Source: an uncultured Desulfobacterales bacterium (GTDB taxonomy: Bacteria > Desulfobacterota > Desulfobacteria > Desulfobacterales > JAFDCJ01). Taken from it: a stretch of 13,383 bases of DNA. The stretch's first letter is position 1, and the number at the start of each line of letters is the position of its first letter. A model generated the notes under the pieces. That model saw only the letters and a program-made list of their open reading frames with translations. It made no database searches and had not been told where the DNA came from. Where the stretch lies: the NCBI GenBank assembly GCA_945787595.1, contig CALZJV010000366.1, positions 1 through 13,383 on the forward strand, given 5' to 3'. This document shows, one piece after another, positions 1 through 6,374 of this stretch. The position numbers and the translations under genes are program-made.

Positions 1-2
1 TT

Positions 3-392
3 AGCGGCAGTCAATTTTTGGCCGACCGGGGTTATCCCGAAGTGGGCGATCTTGTCAGGCAGCACGTCGTTCTGGATGAATATTCCACCAATAAGATTCC
101 TTCAGAGGCTGATATTCTCAACTATGCCGATAAACGGGTTCTCCACGATGAAATCGTTGATCTTGACACACGATTGGATTATATCCTGGAAAGATACGCA
201 AAAAAAGCTGATCATCGGGCACGAATTCATCTCCTTTGGGGAAAAACCAGAAATTTGGAAAATAGAATTTTCAGTGATTTACCATTCTCCCCGCAAGACC
301 TCAACGGGATTCTCAACGCCGAGGATTGGTCGGTGGATTTGATTGAATATCAAAAGATATGCCGTCTGAACTCCGATCCCGCCGGCACATAA
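3..392 (+). CDS. HD-domain metal-dependent phosphohydrolase, C-terminal part (5' end outside window)
   Basis: The reading frame is open to the left edge, so the gene starts upstream; the TTG at 18 is not a credible start because the frame is already coding-like before it. About 129 residues are visible. The part around GYPEVGDLVRQHVVLD followed by ILNYADKRVL matches the second half of HD/HDIG phosphohydrolases. There the His of QHV and the Asp of YADK complete the metal site; the HD pair itself would lie upstream. The tail is predicted helical and acidic/basic mixed, with no further domain. In some sulfate reducers such a domain is fused behind a nucleotidyltransferase domain, which cannot be tested here. 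No functional link to the phosphonate genes is evident. HD assignment is fairly sure, substrate unknown. Confidence 0.7.
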   Translation, partial: SGSQFLADRGYPEVGDLVRQHVVLDEYSTNKIPSEADILNYADKRVLHDEIVDLDTRLDYILERYAKKADHRARIHLLWGKTRNLENRIFSDLPFSPQDLNGILNAEDWSVDLIEYQKICRLNSDPAGT

Positions 393-484
393 CGGGCGCT
401 CGCGCGATAATGGTTGCCCGCTTTGATTTCAATATCGGCGTCGGTTAATAACTTTTTTTCATAAAAACTATAATATTTATTCCT

Positions 485-513
485 TTGACTTATTTTCATT
501 GGGATATGATATT
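485..513 (+). promoter_or_regulatory. Possible sigma70 promoter upstream of phnD
   Basis: TTGACT at 485-490 resembles a -35 box. Downstream, GATATT at 508-513 gives a 17-bp spacer. The better-looking TATGAT at 505-510 gives only 14 bp. It sits in the AT-rich gap between the HD gene and phnD, leaving a leader of about 150 bases. The match is weak and purely visual. Confidence 0.22.
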
Positions 514-592
514 GACCGCACCTTCGGTTTTCTGTCAGCCCCCATGGATATTTTTTTAAACCTAGGCTTAACCCGACCAAATTCTCCAACAA

Positions 593-607
593 AGAAAGGA
601 GGTGACC
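593..607 (+). promoter_or_regulatory. Extended anti-SD-complementary sequence with no start codon after it
   Basis: The run AGAAAGGAGGTGA, ending just before CC at 606-607, is nearly the full complement of a typical bacterial 16S rRNA 3' tail. It is far stronger than any ribosome binding site in this window. It is followed at once by TAATAA, and no ATG, GTG or TTG lies at a usable distance. The phnD start is 58 bases further on and has its own AAAGGGGG. It could be a ribosome standby or leader-binding site, a remnant of a lost leader peptide, or chance. Confidence 0.4.
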
Positions 608-664
608 TAATAATCCACCATCAGCTGAACCTATAACTTTTTCGAGAAAAGAAAGGGGGAAAAA

Positions 665-1576
665 ATGTATACTAGAAAATTTACTGTAACGGCGATTACC
701 TGTTTCATAACTATTTTTTTTTCGTTGATGCTTTTCGGCAGCGCTTTTGCTGAGTGTGAAAACCCTGATACACTGACCTTTTCAATTATTCCCACCGAAG
801 AAACGATTCAAGAATTAACCATTTACAAACCGGTGATCGACTATCTTTCCAAAATGACCGGAAAGAAAGTGGAATTTTATATGCCGACCTCCTATTCGAC
901 GGTGGTCGAAGCGTTGATCGGAAAGTGGGTCGACGTTGCCGTCCTCGGTCCGTATTCTTATGTGATTGCAAATTCCAAGGATTCGGATGTGGAAGTGTTT
1001 GCCACCTATGCCAAGAAACCGGGGCATATCCAGGAAGAAGGTCCGGGGTACAAGGCCGCCCTGGTTACCAAAAAAGGGAGTAAATTTACGACGATCGAAT
1101 CCCTGAAAGGGGCTGTGATCGGTTTGACCGATCCGGCGAGCACCTCCGGCAACCTGGTGCCCCGGGTTGTTTTTACCAAGGTCATCAACCAGCCGCTGGA
1201 AGATTACTTTAAAAAAATCGTCTACACGGGCGGACATGATCTGTCGACCATGGCCGTCTATGAGGGCAAGGTGGATGCTGCATTCGTCGCCACCCATCGA
1301 TTTGACAACGTCATTGAGCGTGGCATGGTCAAAAAAGAAGACTTTAATTATTTATGGTCTTCACCGGCGATCCCCCAGGATCCGTTTGTTTATCGGGGGA
1401 GCCTGTGCCCGGAACTCAAACAGAAAATTGAAGAAACCTTTCTGACACTGCAAAATGAACCGTCCTGCAGTGCCTTTTTGGAAAATGTCAATTCCAACAA
1501 ATTCGTGAAGATGACACCCGCCGACTATGATGTCATTCGCGATCTCAAAAAGGCCAAGGACGCAGCCAAAAAGTAG
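665..1576 (+). CDS. phnD: Phosphonate ABC transporter, periplasmic substrate-binding protein PhnD
   Basis: Periplasmic binding protein of the PhnD type, 303 aa, normal length for the family. Residues 1-29 form a Sec signal peptide: basic MYTRK, a hydrophobic stretch, then AFA just before E30. A Cys follows at 31 but there is no proper lipobox, so a soluble protein is expected. The phosphonate-binding loop STSG is at 159-162 within DPASTSG. His191 (GGHD) and Asp204 (GKVDAAF) sit where PhnD proteins hold further ligand contacts. VDVAVLGPYSY near 89-99 is the usual family segment. The start is set by AAAGGGGG at 652-659. It heads the phnD-phnC-phnE-phnE block and would deliver phosphonate to the two permease subunits. 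The exact ligand (aminoethyl-, hydroxyethyl- or another phosphonate, or phosphite) cannot be read from sequence. Confidence 0.93.
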   Translation: MYTRKFTVTAITCFITIFFSLMLFGSAFAECENPDTLTFSIIPTEETIQELTIYKPVIDYLSKMTGKKVEFYMPTSYSTVVEALIGKWVDVAVLGPYSYVIANSKDSDVEVFATYAKKPGHIQEEGPGYKAALVTKKGSKFTTIESLKGAVIGLTDPASTSGNLVPRVVFTKVINQPLEDYFKKIVYTGGHDLSTMAVYEGKVDAAFVATHRFDNVIERGMVKKEDFNYLWSSPAIPQDPFVYRGSLCPELKQKIEETFLTLQNEPSCSAFLENVNSNKFVKMTPADYDVIRDLKKAKDAAKK

Positions 1577-1609
1577 AACGAATCATACTGGTCTTATCAT
1601 AGGATTCTA

Positions 1610-1637
1610 AATAACGAATAACAACTAACCACCAGCA
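1610..1637 (+). repeat. Degenerate 7-bp repeat (AATAACN-like), four units
   Basis: Consecutive heptamers AATAACG, AATAACA, ACTAACC and ACCAGCA lie just after phnD. A similar, shorter array occurs at 4831-4851. The period is visible by eye but the units decay, so this may be an old microsatellite. No function is evident. Confidence 0.4.
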
Positions 1638-1669
1638 CCCTGATGGAACGGTTTTGGTTCGATTCGGGG

Positions 1670-1693
1670 TATCGGTCCGGTTATCGGTCCGGT
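1670..1693 (+). repeat. Exact tandem duplication of a 12-bp unit
   Basis: TATCGGTCCGGT occurs twice without a gap, at 1670-1681 and 1682-1693, in the 181-bp gap between phnD and phnC, about 65 bases before the phnC start. It could be a slippage product or a paired operator site; nothing in the sequence decides. Confidence 0.75.
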
Positions 1694-1757
1694 ATTATGC
1701 TCCGGCAAGCCGCCCCGGGTTCGATGTTCAGTAAACTGATGTCAGCTGGAGATGCTT

Positions 1758-2510
1758 ATGCCAACGCTTGAAGTCAATGACCTCAGAATTCGGTACACGC
1801 GGTCAGGACCGGAAATTTTAAAAGGCGTCAGCTTTAACGTCGAAAAAGATGATTTTTTTGCCATTATCGGTCCCAGCGGGGCCGGTAAATCAACCCTCAT
1901 CCGGTGCATCAACCGCCTGGTCGAACCCAACGGCGGGGAGATCATTCTGAATGGCAAAACCATAACCAACATGGGCAAGCGCGAATTGAGAGCTGCGCGC
2001 CGCAACATGGGGATGATATTCCAGGAGTTTAACCTGGTGGAAAGGATGTCCGTTATGGACAACGTCCTCTCCGGCCGATTGGGCTATGTGGGAACCTTTC
2101 GCAGCTTTTTACGCTGGTATCCGAAATCCGACATTCAACGGGCTTTGGAATTGCTTGAAAAGGTGGGACTGGGTGATTTTGTCGACAAGCGCGCCGATGA
2201 ACTGAGCGGCGGTCAGCGGCAGCGGGTTGGCATTGCGCGGGCGTTGATCCAACACCCCCAGCTGCTTCTCGTCGACGAGCCGACCTCCAGCCTTGATCCC
2301 AAAATTGCCCGGGATGTCATGGGAATGATCAAATCCATGTCCCGGGATGCCGGGGTTCCGGTTTTATGCAACATTCACGATGTCCAGCTTGCCCTGGAGT
2401 TTTCGAATAAAGTCATCGGCCTTCAGGATGGGGTGAAAAAATTTGAGGGACCGACAGACACCGTCAATAAAAACACCCTGGATGAGATTTATGCCATGGA
2501 AGTTTTGTAG
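1758..2510 (+). CDS. phnC: Phosphonate ABC transporter, ATP-binding subunit PhnC
   Basis: Cytoplasmic ATPase energising phosphonate uptake, 250 aa from the chosen start. Visible motifs are Walker A GPSGAGKST (38-46), Q-loop Gln89 (IFQEFNL), signature LSGGQ (149-153), Walker B LLLVDE (169-174), D-loop SSLD and switch His207 (NIHD). FNLVERMSVMDNVL and the long insert near GYVGTFRSFLRW (110-120) are characteristic of PhnC as opposed to other importer ATPases. ATG 1752 directly abuts GGAG at 1748-1751, whereas ATG 1758 lies six bases behind it, so 1758 is preferred. All catalytic residues are intact. It lies 181 bp after phnD and 221 bp before the first permease, so co-transcription is likely but the spacing is loose. 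Confidence 0.95.
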   Translation: MPTLEVNDLRIRYTRSGPEILKGVSFNVEKDDFFAIIGPSGAGKSTLIRCINRLVEPNGGEIILNGKTITNMGKRELRAARRNMGMIFQEFNLVERMSVMDNVLSGRLGYVGTFRSFLRWYPKSDIQRALELLEKVGLGDFVDKRADELSGGQRQRVGIARALIQHPQLLLVDEPTSSLDPKIARDVMGMIKSMSRDAGVPVLCNIHDVQLALEFSNKVIGLQDGVKKFEGPTDTVNKNTLDEIYAMEVL

Positions 2511-2578
2511 TAATTCCCAAAATAAAGCCAACGCATACGATTATCCTTATGCTAGAATTGTTTTAACATGCAAACCCA

Positions 2579-2631
2579 GGAGTGATGGCGTGTTGGAATT
2601 TTGGAGGATTGGATATCCTTGCCATCACTCC
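2579..2631. repeat. Inverted repeat with 11-bp perfect arms
   Basis: GGAGTGATGGC at 2579-2589 is the exact reverse complement of GCCATCACTCC at 2621-2631. The 31-bp interior holds TTGGA-type units (TGTTGGA, TTTTGGA, GATTGGA). The right flank, read on the minus strand, shows 8-bp units TGGAGTAT, TGGAGCAC, TGGAGTGA. The whole therefore looks like a decayed 8-bp minisatellite folded back on itself. It sits between phnC and the first phnE and would form a hairpin in the mRNA. No T-run follows, so it is not a classical terminator. Confidence 0.7.
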
Positions 2632-2731
2632 AGTGCTCCAATACTCCAGGGTTAGACTAAAGTTTTTAATAATTGCATCAGCGAAATTTAGACCAGGATT
2701 CAGAATTATTGCCTACCAGTGAGGGCCGATC

Positions 2732-3550
2732 ATGAGTGAAGAGATTTACGCGTCAAAATTCAAGCAGATTCTGGTTGCCAGAAAGAAAAACAAGGCCATT
2801 CGCTATGCGCTTTATGGCATCGTTTTTATTCTGGTTATATTCAGCATCCAAAGTACCATCATCGAAGATACGGACTGGGAGCGGATCGGAACCATCGGAT
2901 CGGTATTTAAGGCCCTGGCCCGCTTTTTTCCGCCTGATTTTTCGCTGTTTACCCAGCTGGTGAAACCCACCATCGAAACATTTATGATTGCCTGCCTCGG
3001 AACCATGCTGTCTTTGATTCTGGCAATCCCGGTATCCTGGTTTGCCGCCCACAACATTACGCCTTACAAACCGGTTACCTACCCCATCGGTCGTGCGATT
3101 ATGACCTTGACGCGTTCGGTCCATGAAATCGTGTGGGGCCTGTTGTTTGTATCGGCCGTTGGCCTGGGCGCTTTTCCGGGTATTCTGGCGGTGTCCATGC
3201 GGTCGATCGGTTTTATCTCCAAGCTGACCGCCGAAGCCATCGAAGATATCAACCCGGGCCCTTTGGAAGCCATCAAAGCGACCGGTGCCAATCAATTTCA
3301 GGTCATCTTGTACGGTGTTATTCCGCAAATTCTGCCGGTCTACCTGGGCAATGCGATTTTCCAGTGGGACATCAACATTCGCCGGGCGACCATCATGGGG
3401 CTGGTCGGCGCCGGGGGGTTGGGACTGACGTTTCACCGGCAGCTGGTGATGTACAATTACGGCGGGGTCACCACCGTTATCATCGCCATTTTATTTCTGG
3501 TTGGCATCGGTGAAATCGGCTCCTATTACGGCCGAAAAGCAATACTGTGA
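2732..3550 (+). CDS. phnE: Phosphonate ABC transporter, permease subunit PhnE (first copy)
   Basis: Inner-membrane subunit of the phosphonate importer, 272 aa. A basic cytoplasmic N-terminus (VARKKNK) precedes a first membrane segment at about 24-43. A periplasmic stretch follows with FFPPDF at 65-70, as in other PhnE proteins, and then a BPD-transporter core from about 80. The EAA loop that contacts PhnC is at 179-186 (EAIKATGA) and continues into ILYGVIPQ. The late segment MGLVGAGGLGL (220s) is also typical. GAGGG upstream supports the ATG at 2732. It lies 86 bp before a second, clearly different PhnE; the pair probably forms a heterodimeric channel. Family assignment is secure; the transported phosphonate is unknown. 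Confidence 0.93.
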   Translation: MSEEIYASKFKQILVARKKNKAIRYALYGIVFILVIFSIQSTIIEDTDWERIGTIGSVFKALARFFPPDFSLFTQLVKPTIETFMIACLGTMLSLILAIPVSWFAAHNITPYKPVTYPIGRAIMTLTRSVHEIVWGLLFVSAVGLGAFPGILAVSMRSIGFISKLTAEAIEDINPGPLEAIKATGANQFQVILYGVIPQILPVYLGNAIFQWDINIRRATIMGLVGAGGLGLTFHRQLVMYNYGGVTTVIIAILFLVGIGEIGSYYGRKAIL

Positions 3551-3636
3551 TCGAAATGGAGAAATTGATGCGGGGTGAAATTACTTGGAACGGTTACCAT
3601 GAACCTGTAAAAGCATATGTATCATGAGGATAGAAC

Positions 3637-4479
3637 ATGCCGACAGAGTCATATGAATTAACAACCGGGGTGCCGCGCACCTGGCGTCGCTTCAAATTTC
3701 CGCAATCATTGATCAAATACGTGATACTGCTGTTGATTCTGGTTTTCATCGCCATATCGATAGAATATTTGAATGTGCACCTCTCGCGCTTCGCCGATAT
3801 GTTCGGGCGGCTTTGGGGACTTTTTTCAAAGCGATATTATCCGCCGGATATACCCTACATCCTTGACAGTGAATACCTGGGCTATGTGGTAGAAACGGTG
3901 AAGATGGCCTATCTGGGAGCACTCTTTGGTATCCTGCTGTCCATTCCGCTTTCGTGGTTCGCTTCTTTCAACATGTCGCCCAACCGCCGATTCTTATATC
4001 CGATTTCCAGATTTATACTGATGTTGTGCCGGTCGGTGCACGAAATGATCTGGACCATCCTGTTCGTCACCATTCTGGGGTTCGGCATGCTGCCGGGCGT
4101 GCTGGCGCTGGCGCTTTTCAGCCTGGGATTTACCGGCAAGCTCTTTTCCGAAGAGATTGAAGCCATCAACCGCGGGCAAGTGGAAGCCATCGAAGCAACC
4201 GGCGCCAACCCTTTAAAAGTGTTTGTTTATGCCGTGCTGCCCCAGGTCCGGGTAGCCTGGACGGGAATTGCCATCTATACCTGGGATGCGGCCTTTCGAG
4301 CCGCGACGGTGGTAGGTTTTTTTGGTGCCGGCGGAATGGGCTGGTATCTGCGAAGGACCGTCCAACAGATTGAAAGTACCCGGGTTGCAGCGATTTTGTT
4401 GTCGATCATCTTTCTGGTGCTCATATCCGAGGTAACCTCCGCCTGGGCGCGCAACAAAGTAGCCGGCAAAACCAGATAA
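3637..4479 (+). CDS. phnE: Phosphonate ABC transporter, permease subunit PhnE (second copy)
   Basis: Second permease of the same importer, 280 aa. Residues 26-43 form the first membrane segment. YYPPDIPYI (67-75) corresponds to the FFPPDF region of the first copy. The transport core starts near 83. The EAA loop EAIEATGA lies at 183-190, followed by VYAVLPQ, and VVGFFGAGGMG lies at 225-235. Both copies share the RSVHE segment (132-136 here) but differ over most of their length, so the duplication is old and the two subunits are probably not interchangeable. GAGGA at 3626-3630 supports the ATG at 3637. Having two phnE genes behind one phnC and one phnD is known in several phosphonate loci. Confidence 0.92.
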   Translation: MPTESYELTTGVPRTWRRFKFPQSLIKYVILLLILVFIAISIEYLNVHLSRFADMFGRLWGLFSKRYYPPDIPYILDSEYLGYVVETVKMAYLGALFGILLSIPLSWFASFNMSPNRRFLYPISRFILMLCRSVHEMIWTILFVTILGFGMLPGVLALALFSLGFTGKLFSEEIEAINRGQVEAIEATGANPLKVFVYAVLPQVRVAWTGIAIYTWDAAFRAATVVGFFGAGGMGWYLRRTVQQIESTRVAAILLSIIFLVLISEVTSAWARNKVAGKTR

Positions 4480-4519
4480 GAAATAGGTTGAGAGGTTCAA
4501 TGCTCACGCCCGCCCTGGC

Positions 4520-4546
4520 CTCCGGCTCGTAGCCTACGCCTCGGAG
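4520..4546. repeat. Interrupted palindrome, possible dispersed intergenic hairpin
   Basis: CTCCG (4520-4524) pairs with CGGAG (4542-4546), and CGTA (4528-4531) pairs with TACG (4535-4538) around a GCC loop. A 3x3 internal mismatch (GCT against CCT) separates the two stems. It is GC-rich compared with its surroundings and lies 40 bp after the second phnE. It resembles small palindromic elements dispersed between genes, but only one copy is in this window. Confidence 0.5.
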
Positions 4547-4852
4547 AGTGCGACGGCCGTTATCAAGGAGATCAACCCTTTGCTATTAAAAACATATGCC
4601 ATGGATACAACTTCCTGAAATCAGGTCTGGGCCAGGGATTCCCTGTTAAAGTGCTGGTTCAGGAATCGATCACATTAAGCTTTATATTTATTCATTACAA
4701 TGTCACATGCGGGTTACCCATATGTATAAAAAGGTGCGCGGCTGTTTATCGATTTTATTTTAAGTTCGGCTGGGCAAAAAATTGTCGAACGTATGGGGTA
4801 TATTTCCATCAATGAGTAATTAATTTCACTTACTACCAATAACCATTAACAT

Positions 4853-4878
4853 CTGAATACGCGCAAACGCGCATTCAG
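4853..4878. promoter_or_regulatory. Hairpin or dyad just upstream of the PhnX-like gene
   Basis: CTGAAT (4853-4858) and ATTCAG (4873-4878) flank GCGC (4861-4864), an AAAC loop and GCGC (4869-4872); only an AC bulge breaks the stem. It ends 32 bases before the start codon and 16 before the ribosome binding site, a place suited to an operator or a 5'-UTR hairpin. No T-run follows. Confidence 0.4.
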
Positions 4879-4910
4879 GATTTCACTATTTGCAGGGAGG
4901 AACAGGCAAA

Positions 4911-5639
4911 ATGGGTAAAATCAGAATGGTCATGTTTGATCTGTCCGGAACCACCGTTTACGACGACACCGGTGTTCGCGATTGTCTGTACAAAGCGGCC
5001 CAGGAATACAATCTCGGCACCACGCCCGATGAAATCCTGCTGCACATGGGGACCAATAAAATCCATCTCTATCAGTTTTTAATCGCTCGATCCCAGGGCC
5101 AGGATATTGATTTCAGGGACTTCGAGAAAATCCAGGACCCCAAGACCTATGACCTGGCCAAGCAGGTTTTTGACCGCTATGAAGACATCATGATCGCCCA
5201 TTACCGGTCAAACGTCCAAGAGGTGCCCGGCGCCGCCGACACCTTTCGCTGGTGCCACGACCACGATATCAAAGTTGCCACGGACACCGGTTTTCACGGT
5301 CAGATCACCGAGGCCATCATGGACGGTTTGGGCTGGGTGCGCGACGGACTGGTCGATTGCTCTGTACACGTCGAATCTGTTTCCGGCGAACGGGGCCGTC
5401 CGGCGCCCTTTATGATATTTCACGCCATGGAAAAGCTGGATGTCCAGAGCGTGCATGATGTGATCAAAATCGGCGACACCCCGGCCGACATGCTCGAAGG
5501 CCGCAATGCCGGCTGCCGCGGGGTGGTGGGGGTGCTCAGCGGACCTCGTCCGGTGACAGCCTGGGGCAAATACTGGCACACCCATGTGATTGAAAGTGTT
5601 AAAGATTTGCCTGAGCTGATTGAAGCTGAGTTTATTTGA
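4911..5639 (+). CDS. Phosphonatase-like HAD hydrolase (PhnX-related)
   Basis: Probable C-P bond hydrolase of the HAD superfamily, 242 aa. GGGAGGA at 4895-4901 fixes the ATG at 4911. The nucleophile motif is DLSGTT with Asp10; position +2 is Ser12 rather than the Asp of ordinary HAD phosphatases. PhnX and its close relatives have DxAGT there. Lys50 in HMGTNKIH aligns with the cap-domain Schiff-base lysine of phosphonatase (MGLLKIDH type). Arg163 in RGRPAPFMIF replaces the usual HAD lysine, again as in PhnX. The metal site GDTPAD (189-193) and EGRNAGC follow. Known PhnX converts phosphonoacetaldehyde to acetaldehyde and phosphate; this protein has the needed groups, but its true substrate may be another phosphonoaldehyde. 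It is the strongest enzymatic link to the phn importer upstream. Confidence 0.85.
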   Translation: MGKIRMVMFDLSGTTVYDDTGVRDCLYKAAQEYNLGTTPDEILLHMGTNKIHLYQFLIARSQGQDIDFRDFEKIQDPKTYDLAKQVFDRYEDIMIAHYRSNVQEVPGAADTFRWCHDHDIKVATDTGFHGQITEAIMDGLGWVRDGLVDCSVHVESVSGERGRPAPFMIFHAMEKLDVQSVHDVIKIGDTPADMLEGRNAGCRGVVGVLSGPRPVTAWGKYWHTHVIESVKDLPELIEAEFI

Positions 5640-5648
5640 TATGGCCGC

Positions 5649-5672
5649 AAAAAGGCACAAAAAGCACAAAAA
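5649..5672 (+). repeat. Short A-rich direct repeat (CACAAAAAG-like)
   Basis: CAAAAAGG, CACAAAAAG and CACAAAAA follow one another right after the PhnX-like gene. The period is about nine bases and the array is A-rich on the + strand. It may be simple slippage; no role is suggested. Confidence 0.35.
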
Positions 5673-5762
5673 TTATATTTCAGGACTTGTAAATTCAATG
5701 GGTTACAATGAATAAAAATCGAAATTCCAACTTTTTACGAAACCATCTTATTTAGAAAAACT

Positions 5763-6338
5763 ATGTTTAGAACCATCATTTTTGATATTGGCGGCGTATA
5801 TTTTAGCGACGGCACCCGAATTGCCGCTGATACCATCTCTGCAGAATACAAGATCGAGCGGGATGCGGTGGAAGCTATTTTAAGTGGAGAGCCGGGTAAG
5901 CAATATCGGACCGGAAAGATTTCAGCCGGGCAGTTCTGGCAACGGGCAAAAACCTCCTGGAATATTGAAGTTTCATCTGAGAAGCTTTCGCGGATCTGGT
6001 GCTCAAGTTATCAGCCCAATGAGGAAGTCGTCAGGTTGGTGGATCGATTGAAAAACGCCGGCTATGAACTGCTGTACCTTTCGAATAACACCCGGGAAAG
6101 GGTGGCCTACCTGGATGAAAAATATTCTTTTCTGCAAAAATTTGAGGATGGCATCTTCTCTCACGTGGCTAAACGCAAAAAGCCGGACCCCATCATTTAT
6201 CAACTTTTACTGGACAGAGCATCACATCCGGCCAACGCGTGTGTTTACATCGACGACAAACCTGAATACCTCGGACCGGCCAAGAGCCTTGGGATGCAGG
6301 TTATCGCGTTTAAAAACGCTTCCCAGCTTGAAACTTAA
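5763..6338 (+). CDS. HAD-IA family hydrolase (YihX / epoxide-hydrolase N-domain type)
   Basis: Small HAD-superfamily hydrolase, 191 aa. Motif I is FDIGGV with nucleophile Asp8; position +2 is Gly10, as in YihX-type sugar-phosphate phosphatases (FDLGNV). Motif II is LYLSNNT (Ser107), the conserved lysine is in AKRKKPDP (139-140), and motif III is VYIDDKPEYL with Asp164 and Asp165. The helical cap lies at about 20-95. It lies 123 bp after the PhnX-like gene and 36 bp before the dehydrogenase, so it is probably co-transcribed. No clear ribosome binding site precedes ATG 5763, but the core motif starts directly after it, so no later start is possible. It is probably a phosphatase for a small phosphorylated metabolite. 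It lacks the Schiff-base lysine and is not a second phosphonatase. Confidence 0.82.
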   Translation: MFRTIIFDIGGVYFSDGTRIAADTISAEYKIERDAVEAILSGEPGKQYRTGKISAGQFWQRAKTSWNIEVSSEKLSRIWCSSYQPNEEVVRLVDRLKNAGYELLYLSNNTRERVAYLDEKYSFLQKFEDGIFSHVAKRKKPDPIIYQLLLDRASHPANACVYIDDKPEYLGPAKSLGMQVIAFKNASQLET

Positions 6339-6374
6339 ACTTAAATAATTGTGAGTGTTGCGGGGGAATAAACG

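Larger units (their letters stand above)
4480..4910. other. 431-bp gap without a gene between importer and enzyme genes
   Basis: No credible coding region is seen on either strand. The gap holds two hairpins, listed separately, at 4520-4546 and 4853-4878. It also holds a weak CAGGG/CCCTG dyad at 4633-4645 and a three-unit heptamer array at 4831-4851 (TACTACC, AATAACC, ATTAACA). AT-rich stretches at 4680-4740 and 4745-4830 could host a promoter for the enzyme block, but no -35/-10 pair with sensible spacing was found. Confidence 0.6.

Noticed and set aside
393..420. Terminator after the HD gene (CGGGC / GCCCG)
   Set aside because: Five-base arms with an 18-base loop and no directly following T-run.
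532..548. Pho-box half site CTGTCA upstream of phnD
   Set aside because: No second CTGTCA-like half site 11 bp away; a single hexamer is expected by chance.
350..592. 80-aa minus-strand reading frame in the gap after the HD gene
   Set aside because: No recognisable family, overlaps the end of the HD gene, and composition looks like chance.
594..607. Possible fragment of a 16S rRNA gene 3' end on the minus strand
   Set aside because: Only the tail complement matches; the conserved rRNA sequence that should follow is absent.
815..1297. 160-aa minus-strand reading frame opposite phnD
   Set aside because: His- and Gly-rich shadow of a secure + strand gene; no family features.
2753..3436. 227-aa minus-strand reading frame opposite the first phnE
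   Set aside because: Its length reflects codon bias of phnE; the residues (rich in Asn, Gln, Arg, Gly, Asp) match no fold, while phnE is unmistakable.
4633..4645. CAGGG/CCCTG hairpin as a terminator for the importer genes
   Set aside because: Stem of only five pairs and no T-run.
4695..4804. Sigma70 promoters before the PhnX-like gene (TATAAA at 4725, TATATT at 4799)
   Set aside because: No -35 box at an acceptable distance from either -10-like sequence.
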